DNA of 45,175 nt from Liminaster sp964567855. Lineage in GTDB: Bacteria; Bacteroidota; Bacteroidia; Bacteroidales; UBA3663. A program made the position numbers and the translations under genes. The notes beneath the pieces are model-generated. The model saw nothing but the letters and a program-made list of their open reading frames with translations, searched no databases and was not told where the DNA came from. Shown piece after piece: positions 8,494 to 18,067 of this stretch; position 1 is the stretch's first letter, and every line of letters begins with the position of its first letter. The stretch lies in the NCBI GenBank assembly GCA_964567855.1, contig CAZMOE010000018.1:1-45175 (forward strand), in the 5' to 3' direction.

Positions 8494-9660
8494 ATGAACA
8501 AGCTGAATAAATATATCAACGAAAAGATTGCCCCTCAATTTGAAAAAGGCGGCAAATATGAGAAGTATTGGTCTTTCTTCGACGCATTCCATACTTTCCT
8601 GTTCGTTCCTACTACCACGGCCCCGCGTCGCGGTGTGCAGGTACACGATAGTGTAGACTCGAAACGCGTCATCACGATGGTGATCATCGCCCTGATGCCA
8701 GCCCTGCTGTTCGGCATGTGGAACGTTGGTTACCAGCATTACCTTGCCGTGGGCGAACAGCCGGGCTTCTGGATGGAATTCCTATACGGATTCCTCGCCG
8801 TGCTGCCTAAGCTCATCGTCAGCTACGTCGTCGGTCTCGGTATCGAATTCTGTATCGCGGCCTATAAGCATGAAGAAGTGGCAGAAGGATTCCTGGCTAC
8901 GGGTATCCTCATCCCGATGGTCGTTCCGGTGGAAACCCCGTTGTGGATGATCGCCATCGCCACGGCTTTCTCGGTCGTTTTTGCCAAAGAAATCTTCGGC
9001 GGTACCGGTATGAATATCTTCAACCCGGCCCTTGTAACCCGTGCATTCCTTTTCTTCGCCTACCCGACGGCCATGAGCGGTACCTCGGTATTCGTCCGCA
9101 CAGGTAACGCATTGACAGGCAGCGAAGCCATCGACGGCTATTCCTGCGCTACTCCGCTGGCCGATGTCGCTGAAGGAACATTCACCCCCGATACTTTCGA
9201 TACGATGAGCGCATTCCTGGGTACGATTCCCGGTTCCATCGGTGAAACATCGACCCTGGCAATTCTGATCGGTGCAGTCATCCTGCTGGCCACCCGCGTT
9301 GCAAGCTGGCGCATCATGCTCAGTGTTTTTGCCGGAGGCGCCCTGATGAGTGCCATCATTTCAGCCTGCAATGCTTCCGCCCCCACCGTAGCGCAGCAGC
9401 TCTGCCTGGGCGGTTTCGCTTTCGCAGCCGTCTTCATGGCCACGGACCCTGTCACAGGTTGCCGCACCAATACCGGTAAATTCATTTACGGCGCATTCAT
9501 CGGCATCATGGCCATTTTGATCCGTATGTTCAACACTGGCTATCCGGAAGGCGCCATGTTGGCCGTACTCCTCGGTAATGCAGTGGCTCCGCTTATCGAC
9601 CACTACGTCGTTGAGAACAATATCAGCAAACGAGCAAAACGTTTGAAAGCAAATTCTTAA
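8494..9660 (+). CDS. nqrB: Na+-translocating NADH:quinone reductase subunit B
   Basis: A 388-residue integral membrane subunit with about ten hydrophobic helices. It carries a covalently bound FMN on a threonine, with a second riboflavin bound nearby in well-studied homologues, and contributes to the sodium path. The flavinylation site is visible as DGYSCATPL, the threonine being residue 220. The usual motif reads S-G-A-T, so this copy has Cys in place of Gly. Other family marks are PTTTAPRRGVQVHDSVDSKR, EIFGGTGMNIFNPALV and the C-terminal FMATDPVTGCRTNTGKFIYG. It lies between nqrA and nqrC with short gaps. A membrane-bound RnfD-like alternative is excluded by the neighbours. Confidence 0.97.
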   Translation: MNKLNKYINEKIAPQFEKGGKYEKYWSFFDAFHTFLFVPTTTAPRRGVQVHDSVDSKRVITMVIIALMPALLFGMWNVGYQHYLAVGEQPGFWMEFLYGFLAVLPKLIVSYVVGLGIEFCIAAYKHEEVAEGFLATGILIPMVVPVETPLWMIAIATAFSVVFAKEIFGGTGMNIFNPALVTRAFLFFAYPTAMSGTSVFVRTGNALTGSEAIDGYSCATPLADVAEGTFTPDTFDTMSAFLGTIPGSIGETSTLAILIGAVILLATRVASWRIMLSVFAGGALMSAIISACNASAPTVAQQLCLGGFAFAAVFMATDPVTGCRTNTGKFIYGAFIGIMAILIRMFNTGYPEGAMLAVLLGNAVAPLIDHYVVENNISKRAKRLKANS

Positions 9661-9671
9661 TACTGACAGTC

Positions 9672-10412
9672 ATGAATCGTAACAGTAATACATATACAGT
9701 GATTTATGCTACGGTGCTCACCGTACTTGTAGCAGTTGTTCTGTCGGTTGCAGCCCTCGGCCTCAAGCCGCAGCAGCAGGAGAACAGCGAGAAAGAAAAG
9801 AAACAACAGGTGCTCAGTGCCATCTCCGATGTTCTTGCCCAGAAAGGTCAGACCGTGACTTTTGAAAATGCAGCAGAACTTTGGGACGAATACAAGATGG
9901 ACGAAAACATGTTTGTAGTCACTCCTGACGGAAACCGTGTCGAGGGTGCGAATGCATTTACCATCGAACCCAAAAAGCAATTTGCCAAAGGCGAGGTAAA
10001 AGCCGATGCCCAGCTGCCGGTTTTTGTCGCCAATGTCGACGGCAAAGATTACTACATCATGTGTCTGTATGGCGCAGGTCTCTGGGGTGAAATCTGGGGC
10101 TATCTTTCGGTCGAAAACGATGGTAATACCGTTGCCGGCGCAACGTTCGATCACGCCAGTGAGACCGCAGGCCTCGGTGCAAAAATCAAGGATGACCCCG
10201 CTTTCGCCAAGGCCTTCGCAGGCAAACATCTTTTCATCGACGGAGATTTCCGTTCCGTCAGCGTCCTGAAAAAAGGAAAGACTGCCAATGGCGATCAGAT
10301 CGATGCCATTTCCGGTGCCACACTTACCAGCAACGGCGTTTCAGACATGATTCGCAACAGCATCAAAGGTTATGTGCCTTTCCTTCAAAAAATCCAATCA
10401 GAAAATAAGTAA
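9672..10412 (+). CDS. nqrC: Na+-translocating NADH:quinone reductase subunit C
   Basis: A 246-residue subunit with one N-terminal membrane helix (VIYATVLTVLVAVVLSVAAL) and a periplasmic FMN-binding domain. The ApbE-type flavinylation motif DAISGATLTS is intact, Thr217 being the FMN attachment site. Upstream of it, GLWGEIWGYLSV and HASETAGLGAKIKD are characteristic of the FMN-binding fold. It relays electrons between the flavin and iron centres of the complex. nqrD begins 3 bases after the stop, so the two are almost certainly translationally linked. Confidence 0.97.
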   Translation: MNRNSNTYTVIYATVLTVLVAVVLSVAALGLKPQQQENSEKEKKQQVLSAISDVLAQKGQTVTFENAAELWDEYKMDENMFVVTPDGNRVEGANAFTIEPKKQFAKGEVKADAQLPVFVANVDGKDYYIMCLYGAGLWGEIWGYLSVENDGNTVAGATFDHASETAGLGAKIKDDPAFAKAFAGKHLFIDGDFRSVSVLKKGKTANGDQIDAISGATLTSNGVSDMIRNSIKGYVPFLQKIQSENK

Positions 10413-10415
10413 ATC

Positions 10416-11036
10416 ATGGCAGAAGATAAGAAACCCGGCATTTTTGCCGGTCCCCTCTGGAAAAACAACCCCGTCGTTGTTCAGGTTCTGGGTATCTGTT
10501 CAGCTCTTGCTGTAACCACCCAGATGAAACCGGCGTTGGTGATGGGCATATCGTTAACCGTCGTCCTCGCTTTCGCCAATGTGATTATTTCATTGCTTCG
10601 CAACACAATCCCGAACCGTATCCGTATTATCGTACAGCTCGTCGTTGTGGCCGCGCTCGTTATCGTCGTCAATGAAATCCTCAAAGCCTTTGCTTTTGAA
10701 GTCAGCAAGCAGTTGTCCGTTTACGTCGGCCTCATCATCACGAACTGTATCCTGATGGGCCGTCTTGAAGCGTTCGCCCTCGGCAACAAACCGTGGCCTT
10801 CCTTCCTCGACGGTTTGGGCAATGGCCTTGGCTATGCCATCATTCTCTTTGTCGTGGCCACCTTCCGCGAACTCTTCGGTTCCGGTACGCTCTTCGGTTA
10901 CAACGTGCTGGGCTGGGCAGAACAGTATGGTTATGTCAACAACGGATTTTTCGTAATGCCGGCATCTGCCCTGATCCTGCTGGGCTGCATCATCTGGTAT
11001 CTGCGTGCTAAGAATCCGGAACTTCAGGACGATTAA
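10416..11036 (+). CDS. nqrD: Na+-translocating NADH:quinone reductase subunit D
   Basis: A 206-residue integral membrane protein with six predicted helices, of normal length. Family features include KNNPVVVQVLGICSALAVT near the N-terminus and the paired motif VGLIITNCILMGRLEAFA, whose cysteine is one of those that hold the intramembrane Fe centre between NqrD and NqrE. It helps move electrons across the membrane in the sodium pump. It follows nqrC by 3 bases and precedes nqrE by 18 bases. Confidence 0.97.
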   Translation: MAEDKKPGIFAGPLWKNNPVVVQVLGICSALAVTTQMKPALVMGISLTVVLAFANVIISLLRNTIPNRIRIIVQLVVVAALVIVVNEILKAFAFEVSKQLSVYVGLIITNCILMGRLEAFALGNKPWPSFLDGLGNGLGYAIILFVVATFRELFGSGTLFGYNVLGWAEQYGYVNNGFFVMPASALILLGCIIWYLRAKNPELQDD

Positions 11037-11054
11037 CAATAACAACAACACATT

Positions 11055-11669
11055 ATGGAATACGTAAATCTATTCGTCAAGTCAATCTTCATTGACAACA
11101 TGATATTCGCACTCTTTTTAGGAATGTGCTCATATCTTGCAGTCTCCAAGACGGTGAAGACGGCCGTAGGTTTGGGAGCCGCAGTGACTTTCGTGCTCGT
11201 GGTGACACTTCCTGTCAACTATCTGCTCGATACATATATTCTTAAAGAAGGTGCATTGGCATGGCTTGATCCCTCATTTGCCACAGTTGACCTCTCTTAT
11301 CTGAGTTTCATTCTTTTCATTGCTGTGATTGCGGCTATCGTCCAGATCGTCGAAATGGTCGTGGAAAAATTCTTCCCTGCCCTTTACGGTTCGCTCGGTA
11401 TCTTCCTGCCGCTCATCGCTGTTAACTGCGCCATCCTCGGCGGCTCGCTTTTTATGCAACAGCGTGAGTTCTCGAATGTAGGTGAAGCCACGGTATATGC
11501 TCTCGGCTCCGGTCTCGGCTGGCTTTTCGCCATTGCCTGCGTCGCTGCCATCCGCGAAAAACTTTCCTACAGCAATATTCCGGCCCCGCTCAAGGGTCTT
11601 GGCATCACGTTCATCGTTACCGGGCTCATGGCCATGGCCTTCCTGAGCTTCAGCGGTATTAAGCTTTAA
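11055..11669 (+). CDS. nqrE: Na+-translocating NADH:quinone reductase subunit E
   Basis: A 204-residue membrane subunit homologous to NqrD in inverted topology. It begins MEYVNLFVKSIFIDNMIFA and has the cysteines FLGMCSYLAVS and AVNCAILGG expected to bind the Fe centre at the NqrD/E interface. Six hydrophobic segments are visible. It sits between nqrD and nqrF in the standard order. Confidence 0.97.
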   Translation: MEYVNLFVKSIFIDNMIFALFLGMCSYLAVSKTVKTAVGLGAAVTFVLVVTLPVNYLLDTYILKEGALAWLDPSFATVDLSYLSFILFIAVIAAIVQIVEMVVEKFFPALYGSLGIFLPLIAVNCAILGGSLFMQQREFSNVGEATVYALGSGLGWLFAIACVAAIREKLSYSNIPAPLKGLGITFIVTGLMAMAFLSFSGIKL

Positions 11670-11691
11670 TCGTTAATCAGACAGAAAACAA

Positions 11692-12966
11692 ATGAATTCA
11701 GCAACTATCATTTCAGCAATTGTCATCTTCCTGGTGGTCATATTGCTTCTCGTGGCTTTGCTTCTCATTATCAAGGCTAAATTGATGCCGTCTGGCAACG
11801 TGCATATTACCGTCAACGGCAAAAAGGAAATCGATACCCCGATCGGCACCACGGCGCTTGCCGCACTGCAGGGCGGAGGCATCTTCCTGTCATCGGCATG
11901 CGGTGGCGGCGGTAAATGCGGCCAGTGCAAATGTATCATAGAAGAGGGAGCCGGAGAAATTCTTCCGACAGAGAAAGGATTCTTCTCCCGCAAACAAATC
12001 AAACAGCACTATCGCTTGGCATGTCAGTCCAAAATCAAGGAAAATGCGATCATCAACGTGCCTGAAGAGGTATTCGGCGTAAAAGAATGGGAATGTACGG
12101 TCATCAGCAACAAGAACGTCTCCTCATTCATCAAAGAATTCAAAGTGGCCCTTCCTCCCGGCGAGCACATGGACTTCGTCCCCGGTTCTTATGCACAGAT
12201 CAAGATTCCCGCATACGAGATGGACTACGATAAAGACATCGACAAGAGCATGATCGGCGATCTCTACATCCCGGTATGGGAGAAATTCGGCATTTTCGGT
12301 CTTAAGTGCAAGAATACGGAACCTACCATCCGCGCCTATTCCATGGCCAACTATCCGGATGAAGGCGACATCATTACGCTGACCGTACGTATCGCCACGC
12401 CACCATTCAAGCCGAAAGAGCAAGGACCGGGCTTCATGCCGGTATCCCCCGGTATCGCATCGTCATATATTTTCAGCCTCAAACCGGGCGACAAATGTAT
12501 CATGAGCGGACCGTTCGGTGACTTCCACCCCGTATTCGACTCCAAGCGTGAAATGATCTGGGTAGGTGGCGGCGCCGGTATGGCACCTCTCCGGGCACAA
12601 ATCATGCACATGCTCAAAACCCTCCACACGAGCGACCGTGAAATGCACTACTTCTATGGCGCACGTGGCATCGACGAGGTATTCTTTATGGAAGACTTCC
12701 TCGAGTTGGAAAAAGAATATCCGAACTTCCACTTCCATCTGGCACTCGACCGTCCGGATCCGAAAGCAGATGCTCAGGGCGTGAAGTACACCGCCGGCTT
12801 TATCGCCAACGTGTTGGGTGACACCTATCTCAAGCAGCATGAAGCTCCCGAAGATATCGAATATTACCTCTGCGGTCCTCCGATGATGGCCAAGACAGTG
12901 CTTGATCTGTTGCACAGCCTCGGCGTAGAAGACGATATGATCAGATTCGACAATTTCGGTGCATAA
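11692..12966 (+). CDS. nqrF: Na+-translocating NADH:quinone reductase subunit F
   Basis: A 424-residue subunit that receives electrons from NADH. An N-terminal membrane helix (about 8-28) is followed by a plant-type ferredoxin domain with 2Fe-2S ligands Cys70, Cys76, Cys79 (SACGGGGKCGQCKC) and Cys111. A ferredoxin-reductase module comes next: FAD-binding RAYSMANYP (RxYS type) and the NAD-binding part GGGAGMAPLRAQI and YYLCGPPMM. All key residues are present. It closes the operon and is followed 20 bases later by a 17-bp-stem terminator. Confidence 0.98.
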   Translation: MNSATIISAIVIFLVVILLLVALLLIIKAKLMPSGNVHITVNGKKEIDTPIGTTALAALQGGGIFLSSACGGGGKCGQCKCIIEEGAGEILPTEKGFFSRKQIKQHYRLACQSKIKENAIINVPEEVFGVKEWECTVISNKNVSSFIKEFKVALPPGEHMDFVPGSYAQIKIPAYEMDYDKDIDKSMIGDLYIPVWEKFGIFGLKCKNTEPTIRAYSMANYPDEGDIITLTVRIATPPFKPKEQGPGFMPVSPGIASSYIFSLKPGDKCIMSGPFGDFHPVFDSKREMIWVGGGAGMAPLRAQIMHMLKTLHTSDREMHYFYGARGIDEVFFMEDFLELEKEYPNFHFHLALDRPDPKADAQGVKYTAGFIANVLGDTYLKQHEAPEDIEYYLCGPPMMAKTVLDLLHSLGVEDDMIRFDNFGA

Positions 12967-12986
12967 ATATTGCGCTACACAAAGGA

Positions 12987-13033
12987 ACGAGACCCTTGAA
13001 AGTTTTCATTGGACTTTCAAGGGTCTCGTTTTT
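12987..13033 (+). terminator. Strong terminator of the nqr operon
   Basis: A perfect 17-bp stem (ACGAGACCCTTGAAAGT and its complement at 13013-13029) with a 9-base loop, followed by TTTTT. Confidence 0.9.
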
Positions 13034-13220
13034 AGGACTGCCTCCCTTCATTTTTTACATTCCCTCCCCATCCCACCGCCATAAAAATGACAGCAATCCA
13101 CAATGATTCAAATTTATATATAATATGTAACATCTAAGCAAGCTCAGCAACATCATGCTTTATAATTTTGCACCGGGATAAGAACCCCATCTCCCTTGAA
13201 ACTAAATACAAATTTAAATA

Positions 13221-16187
13221 ATGTTACCCCAAACAGTCATGAAAAAGTATCTACGAATGATGGGCCTCGTGGTACTCGCAATTTTGAGTTCCATGCCGGT
13301 ATTTGCACAGTTACGCCGTCCTATTGACAATGAGCACCCTCTATGGATGATACACATTGACGTATGGAACGCTGCCGATCCTCAGAAAATTATCGACATG
13401 ATTCCTGAAGACATCCGACCTTATACGGTTTTCAATCTCTCACTCTCCTGCCAGTTCGATGTGGAGCAAGACGTGTACAAATTACCACAAAATGCTATCC
13501 TCACTTATAAATCCTGGGCATCTGTATGCTGTAAGAACAACGTATTTTTCACCTGTCAGCCCGCCTCGGGAGGTCATACCCATATCATGGATGACGATAT
13601 GGAAACCTTCGAGTATTTTTTCAAGAATTATCCGAATTTCCTCGGCTGGAATTATGCTGAACAGTTCTGGGGATACGATGCGGAAGACGACAGAAGCAGT
13701 ACGTCACAGACCTCTCGTATCGCATGCTTTGCCAAACTTGTCGAAATGTCGCATAAATACGGAGGCTTCCTTACCATATCTTATTGCGGCAACCGCTGGA
13801 GCCACGGGCTCAATCCTGTAGGTATGATGAAGCGCAACGCCAACCTACTGGCAGCATGTCGGAAATATCCGGAAGCGATACTATGGCTCTATAAATATAC
13901 TACCGCCTTCTGCTGGCTCAACGACGAAAGTGTCACTATCTCGCCCTTTATCTCCGGACTTGCCAAAAACTACGGTGTGCGTTATGACAATTGCGGCTAT
14001 AAGGCCGCCATGCAAAATGCCTTAGGCGAAAAGCATAAATATCCCCACGCTGTGGGAGCGGCAACGGTAATGGAACAAATGTGCATCAACGGTGGAGCCG
14101 TATGGGATGCTCCGGAAACCATTCCTACCGAATGCTTTGAAGAAACGACAACAACCAAAGAAAACGGATACTTCGTACGCAACTGGAGATATTTCGACCA
14201 TTTCGATAATATATGGATCGACATGTTCCGGAAAGTCATTGACGGAACATTGCAAATTCCTACACGACAAGAGGTAGTGGAGCGTACCAAAATAGTACTT
14301 ATCAGCGATGTGCCGGAAAGCCAAGATAACCATTGGCTCAAGCAAAAAGCCTTCGCTACACCGTCAGATCTTTTCCATGGTCTTTATCTGCAAGACAGAG
14401 ATCCTATCAATCAGGGACAACGTTACGATACTGGCGATCCGGCAGGTTCCATGATGAATAACCAGATGTTCTTCAAGAAAACAGGACGCTACCAAACCAT
14501 TCCTACGGTGGTGGAACTCTATGACGATCTTGCCAAAAGCATACCGGTCAAGATAAAGCGCTCGCAATATGAAACCATATGGTCATCACAAGCAAAGAAA
14601 GTCAATGCTTTCAATGCCCAATATCCGGAACTTTATACCGGTGACCTCTTTGTAGCACGCGAGAAAAACCGTCTTGTAACCTACTTCCCCTATACCTGCC
14701 TCGCCGGCCATAAAGTAGCAACCGCAAGCATTCCGTTACAATACAATAGTTGCGAAAAATTAGAATTGGAATACGGAGCTTATATGTCCGCCCATATACG
14801 TGAAGAGTCTGACGGCATATCGTTCTATATGAACAACTATCGGAATGATACCCTCACTCTTTCCACAAACAAATTCACTATCGTCGGAGCTACAGAACGC
14901 CCAACCTATACGTTTAAAGATAGATCGAACCATAAGGCATCGCAAATATCGGAAAAATGGGATGCAACGACCGGCCGTTTCGAACTGACGGTAAAGATTC
15001 TCGGAGCTGCCGATCTCGACATCCGATGCAAGGGAACCGCCTCCGAACGTATTGTTGCCCCTGCCAAAATCGCCCTCGGTATACCGCAACAGCCCGGACT
15101 TGAAGACTGGAACGGAGAATTGTATATAGAGGCCGAAAACATGGATTACAAAAACATATCCAGATGCGTCCTCGATCCTTACCGGGAGTATCCGGCAGAA
15201 CGAGGACATTCGGCAATGGGTTTTATGGAGATGGGCCGAAACCTTTCCGGGGCACTACGCACCACTTTACGTAATATGAAAGCCGGAGTGTATAAGATAA
15301 CAATACGTTATATGACCCGAGAACTCGATGCTGCAGTGAATGTAAAGGTAGGAAAAAGCGACAAAAATTTTATACTGCCACAGACAGAAGAGAACATTTG
15401 GGACGAAGTGACAAAAACCGTGACACTCAACGAGGGAGACAACCGGCTTGACATTGTCAATATGTTGCCCTCCAATTTCTATTTCGACTATGTCACTGTC
15501 ACGCCGACCTCGGATATGGATACCGACCCAAGCGATGATATTTCCGAAGCAAAGACACCCGACAGTGATTTGCCCCAAGGTTGGTCCAGGCTCACTCAAG
15601 ATATGTATCACGTATATAGTGCATGGAACCGTCCGGTAAGCGACGACGATATCACCGTCCTCTCTCCGCACTGCGAATACAATATAGGTTTTCCCGCACA
15701 GAATATTTACGGCGACGCCAGTGTTTTCAATGATCGTTTCGCAGATCTTTCCGAGTACGACGAACTATATATCGAGGTGGAAACAAGCAGCAACCTCCGA
15801 TTGCTTTTCAATCGCACCACCAACCAGGGATCTTGGGTGGAAGTAAGCCGCAGTCAGAACTCCAATACTGTGAAATACGACAAGCAAGATGGTGTAAGCT
15901 GGCATATCGATCTCAACAAGATCAAGGCTATTACCAAATATAAGGACGGCACAGTTTATACCGGAGGATATGCACACCTCAATGCCTTGAAAGGAGAGTG
16001 GGTGAATGTGACCGTAAAAGGGCTTTACCTTATAAAAAATACCACCGGTATAAATGAAGTGCATGAAGTTCGTCCTGACGAAATCATTGTGACAAACATG
16101 GCGGGCATACGTCTGCCGAGCGTTCAGAAAGGATTCAACATCATAAGAAGTGCCGATGGAATAAAGAAAATTTGGATAAAGGAATAA
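13221..16187 (+). CDS. GH98-family endo-glycosidase with C-terminal carbohydrate-binding domains
   Basis: A 988-residue secreted enzyme. The signal peptide is MKKYLRMMGLVVLAILSS, ending at VFAQ, so translation may start at Met7 (13239) rather than Met1. A GH98 catalytic barrel spans about 30-330 (HPLWMIHIDVWNAADPQKII, GWNYAEQFWGYD, KYGGFLTISYCGNRW), then the GH98 C-terminal beta region (about 330-615). A CBM-like sandwich at about 630-770 (ELYIEAENMDY) and another beta domain at about 780-945 follow. The last 35 residues (ITNMAGIRLPSVQKGFNIIR-like) resemble a type A secretion-sorting tail. GH98 members are endo-beta-galactosidases or endo-xylanases. Xylan is favoured here because of neighbouring GH43 and GH115, but this is inference. 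A TAATTTTG box lies at 13163. Confidence 0.85.
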   Translation: MLPQTVMKKYLRMMGLVVLAILSSMPVFAQLRRPIDNEHPLWMIHIDVWNAADPQKIIDMIPEDIRPYTVFNLSLSCQFDVEQDVYKLPQNAILTYKSWASVCCKNNVFFTCQPASGGHTHIMDDDMETFEYFFKNYPNFLGWNYAEQFWGYDAEDDRSSTSQTSRIACFAKLVEMSHKYGGFLTISYCGNRWSHGLNPVGMMKRNANLLAACRKYPEAILWLYKYTTAFCWLNDESVTISPFISGLAKNYGVRYDNCGYKAAMQNALGEKHKYPHAVGAATVMEQMCINGGAVWDAPETIPTECFEETTTTKENGYFVRNWRYFDHFDNIWIDMFRKVIDGTLQIPTRQEVVERTKIVLISDVPESQDNHWLKQKAFATPSDLFHGLYLQDRDPINQGQRYDTGDPAGSMMNNQMFFKKTGRYQTIPTVVELYDDLAKSIPVKIKRSQYETIWSSQAKKVNAFNAQYPELYTGDLFVAREKNRLVTYFPYTCLAGHKVATASIPLQYNSCEKLELEYGAYMSAHIREESDGISFYMNNYRNDTLTLSTNKFTIVGATERPTYTFKDRSNHKASQISEKWDATTGRFELTVKILGAADLDIRCKGTASERIVAPAKIALGIPQQPGLEDWNGELYIEAENMDYKNISRCVLDPYREYPAERGHSAMGFMEMGRNLSGALRTTLRNMKAGVYKITIRYMTRELDAAVNVKVGKSDKNFILPQTEENIWDEVTKTVTLNEGDNRLDIVNMLPSNFYFDYVTVTPTSDMDTDPSDDISEAKTPDSDLPQGWSRLTQDMYHVYSAWNRPVSDDDITVLSPHCEYNIGFPAQNIYGDASVFNDRFADLSEYDELYIEVETSSNLRLLFNRTTNQGSWVEVSRSQNSNTVKYDKQDGVSWHIDLNKIKAITKYKDGTVYTGGYAHLNALKGEWVNVTVKGLYLIKNTTGINEVHEVRPDEIIVTNMAGIRLPSVQKGFNIIRSADGIKKIWIKE

Positions 16188-16190
16188 GAG

Positions 16191-16289
16191 ATGAAAATCC
16201 TATTATCAATAGCCGCACTTGTCCCGCAACATAACGCAAGCGCACAATCTGGTTTCATATCCAAGCAACCGGTTAATAAAATGACATAA
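16191..16289 (+). CDS. Small 32-residue open frame with signal-peptide-like start
   Basis: Starts 3 bases after the GH98 stop and encodes MKILLSIAALVPQHNASAQS followed by 12 more residues. The start looks like a signal peptide with an AxAQ cleavage site, but its hydrophobic core is short and the mature part is only about 14 residues. It may be the remnant of a deleted secreted-protein gene, or a translational coupling peptide. I do not recognise it. Confidence 0.3.
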   Translation: MKILLSIAALVPQHNASAQSGFISKQPVNKMT

Positions 16290-16312
16290 AATAAAACTTA
16301 ATACTAATTACA

Positions 16313-18025
16313 ATGAACAGACTGATCTTTGCAATTCTCTGTACCTTTTGCTTATTACCGTTGCCGAACCGAACCAGCGCACAGGTTTGGCAATCGGATC
16401 ATGGCGACGGTACATTCTCCAACCCGATTATCTTCGCCGATGTACCCGACCTCGACATCATCCGCGTAGATGACACCTACTACATGGTGAGCACTACAAT
16501 GCACTACGCACCCGGATGCGGCATCATGAAAAGTACGGATATGGTGAACTGGGAGATCATCAACTATGCCTATGACGAAATAGACGAGGGCGACCGGTTC
16601 CGGCTGCTTAACGGACAGAACGATTACTCGCAAGGCTCATGGGCCGCCAACCTCCGTTATGACCCTTACGAAAAAATGTTCTACATGATCATGACCTGCA
16701 ACACCACCGGCAAGACCTATTTTTATGTCACTGACGATATCGAGCACGGCAAATGGCATTGCAGCACCACCGACAAATGCTACGACCCCGGTCTGCTCTT
16801 CGAAGATACCGGTTCGGAAATGAAAAAATATGTTCTCCATCCTGCCGATAATTTTGAAGATCACTCCATGTATCTGCGCGAGATGAAGGTAGATAAAGAC
16901 TGGAACGTCAGTGTAAGCGAGCGCAAGCAGATCATTCCTTATGCAAACCTTGAAAATCCTGCACAAGGACTGCGGGCCGAAGGTTATCATGCTTACAAGA
17001 TCAACGGCTGGTATTATATCTTCATGATTCAAGGCAAAGGGGGCCAGCGGCAGGAAATCGTGTGGCGCAGTCGACGGCTGATCGACGGAGATTGGGAAGG
17101 ACGCTTGGTCTTCGGCGGTGAAATGTACGATAACGAGAGACGCACGGTCCTCCAAACCAATGGTTGCGCCCAAGGCGGCATAGTACAGGCACAGGATGGC
17201 CAGTGGTGGTGTTTCCTTTTCAAAGACTACGGCTCCGTAGGGCGTATGCCGGTATTGATGTCCATGCGATGGAGTGAAGACGGTTGGCCCATCGTTGGCG
17301 ATGACGGCCGAAAGGCACCCCTATCGTATAATATGCCCGTCACCGGGAAAAAGCGACGCCACATAGTGGAGAATGACGAGTTCAAGGTTTGGCGACCCGT
17401 GAAATCAAAATCTCGTTTCGGCAGCTGGCGACCCGGGCTGAAACTCTGTTGGCAATGGAATCATATTCCGGACTCTACGGGATGGTCGCTGACGACACGT
17501 AAAGGTTGGCTGAGCCTCACGCCTTCATCATTGGCACCCAACATACGCAGTGCCCGTAATACTTTAACCCAGCGGACATTCGGACCGACATGTACAGGAG
17601 AGACCCTGCTCGATGCCTCACGCCTATCCGATGGCGACTATGCCGGCCTGGCATCTTTCCAGAACCGCTATGGATTCGTAGCCGTAAAACGAAAGGGTGA
17701 AGAATTCTTCATAGTGATGCATCGCGCTACACAGAAAGGAGATGCCGATGGCAAGGAGATGGCAGCCGTAAAGATTTGCGACACAAATAACCTAAAAAAG
17801 GCCAAGAAAGTATGGCTCCGGGTACATCACGACTTCCGTAACCGCGCCGACAAAGCGACATTCCAATACAGCCTCGACGGTAAACAATGGCAGCCGATCG
17901 GCGACACTCTGCAAATGGCCTATGACTGGCCCGATTTCTGCGGCCAACGCTTCGCCCTCTTCTGTTTCGCCACCAAACAAACCGGCGGAAGAGCAGACTT
18001 CGATTGGTTCCATGTAGATCAATAA
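16313..18025 (+). CDS. GH43-family beta-xylosidase/alpha-L-arabinofuranosidase with C-terminal beta-sandwich
   Basis: A 570-residue secreted glycosidase. The signal peptide covers about residues 1-23. A five-bladed beta-propeller spans about 30-340. Expected catalytic acids are visible: Asp46 in DVPDLDIIRVDD (base), Asp158 in CYDPGLLFED (pKa modulator) and Glu223 in RAEGYHAYKINGWYY (acid). A C-terminal DUF1349-like lectin-type sandwich (about 365-568) ends ADFDWFHVD, as in GH43 subfamily 12 type enzymes. It trims xylose or arabinose side groups or ends; exact specificity is not readable. It is downstream of GH98 and shares a bidirectional terminator with the broken GH2 gene opposite. Confidence 0.9.
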   Translation: MNRLIFAILCTFCLLPLPNRTSAQVWQSDHGDGTFSNPIIFADVPDLDIIRVDDTYYMVSTTMHYAPGCGIMKSTDMVNWEIINYAYDEIDEGDRFRLLNGQNDYSQGSWAANLRYDPYEKMFYMIMTCNTTGKTYFYVTDDIEHGKWHCSTTDKCYDPGLLFEDTGSEMKKYVLHPADNFEDHSMYLREMKVDKDWNVSVSERKQIIPYANLENPAQGLRAEGYHAYKINGWYYIFMIQGKGGQRQEIVWRSRRLIDGDWEGRLVFGGEMYDNERRTVLQTNGCAQGGIVQAQDGQWWCFLFKDYGSVGRMPVLMSMRWSEDGWPIVGDDGRKAPLSYNMPVTGKKRRHIVENDEFKVWRPVKSKSRFGSWRPGLKLCWQWNHIPDSTGWSLTTRKGWLSLTPSSLAPNIRSARNTLTQRTFGPTCTGETLLDASRLSDGDYAGLASFQNRYGFVAVKRKGEEFFIVMHRATQKGDADGKEMAAVKICDTNNLKKAKKVWLRVHHDFRNRADKATFQYSLDGKQWQPIGDTLQMAYDWPDFCGQRFALFCFATKQTGGRADFDWFHVDQ

Positions 18026-18067
18026 AAAAAATCGCAAGCCTCTTGGAATGTGGCTTGCGATTTTTTT
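18024..18067. terminator. Bidirectional terminator between GH43 and the GH2 fragment
   Basis: ATCGCAAGCC and GGCTTGCGAT form a perfect 10-bp stem with an 11-base loop. It is flanked by A7 on one side and T7 on the other, so it can terminate both convergent genes. Confidence 0.9.
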
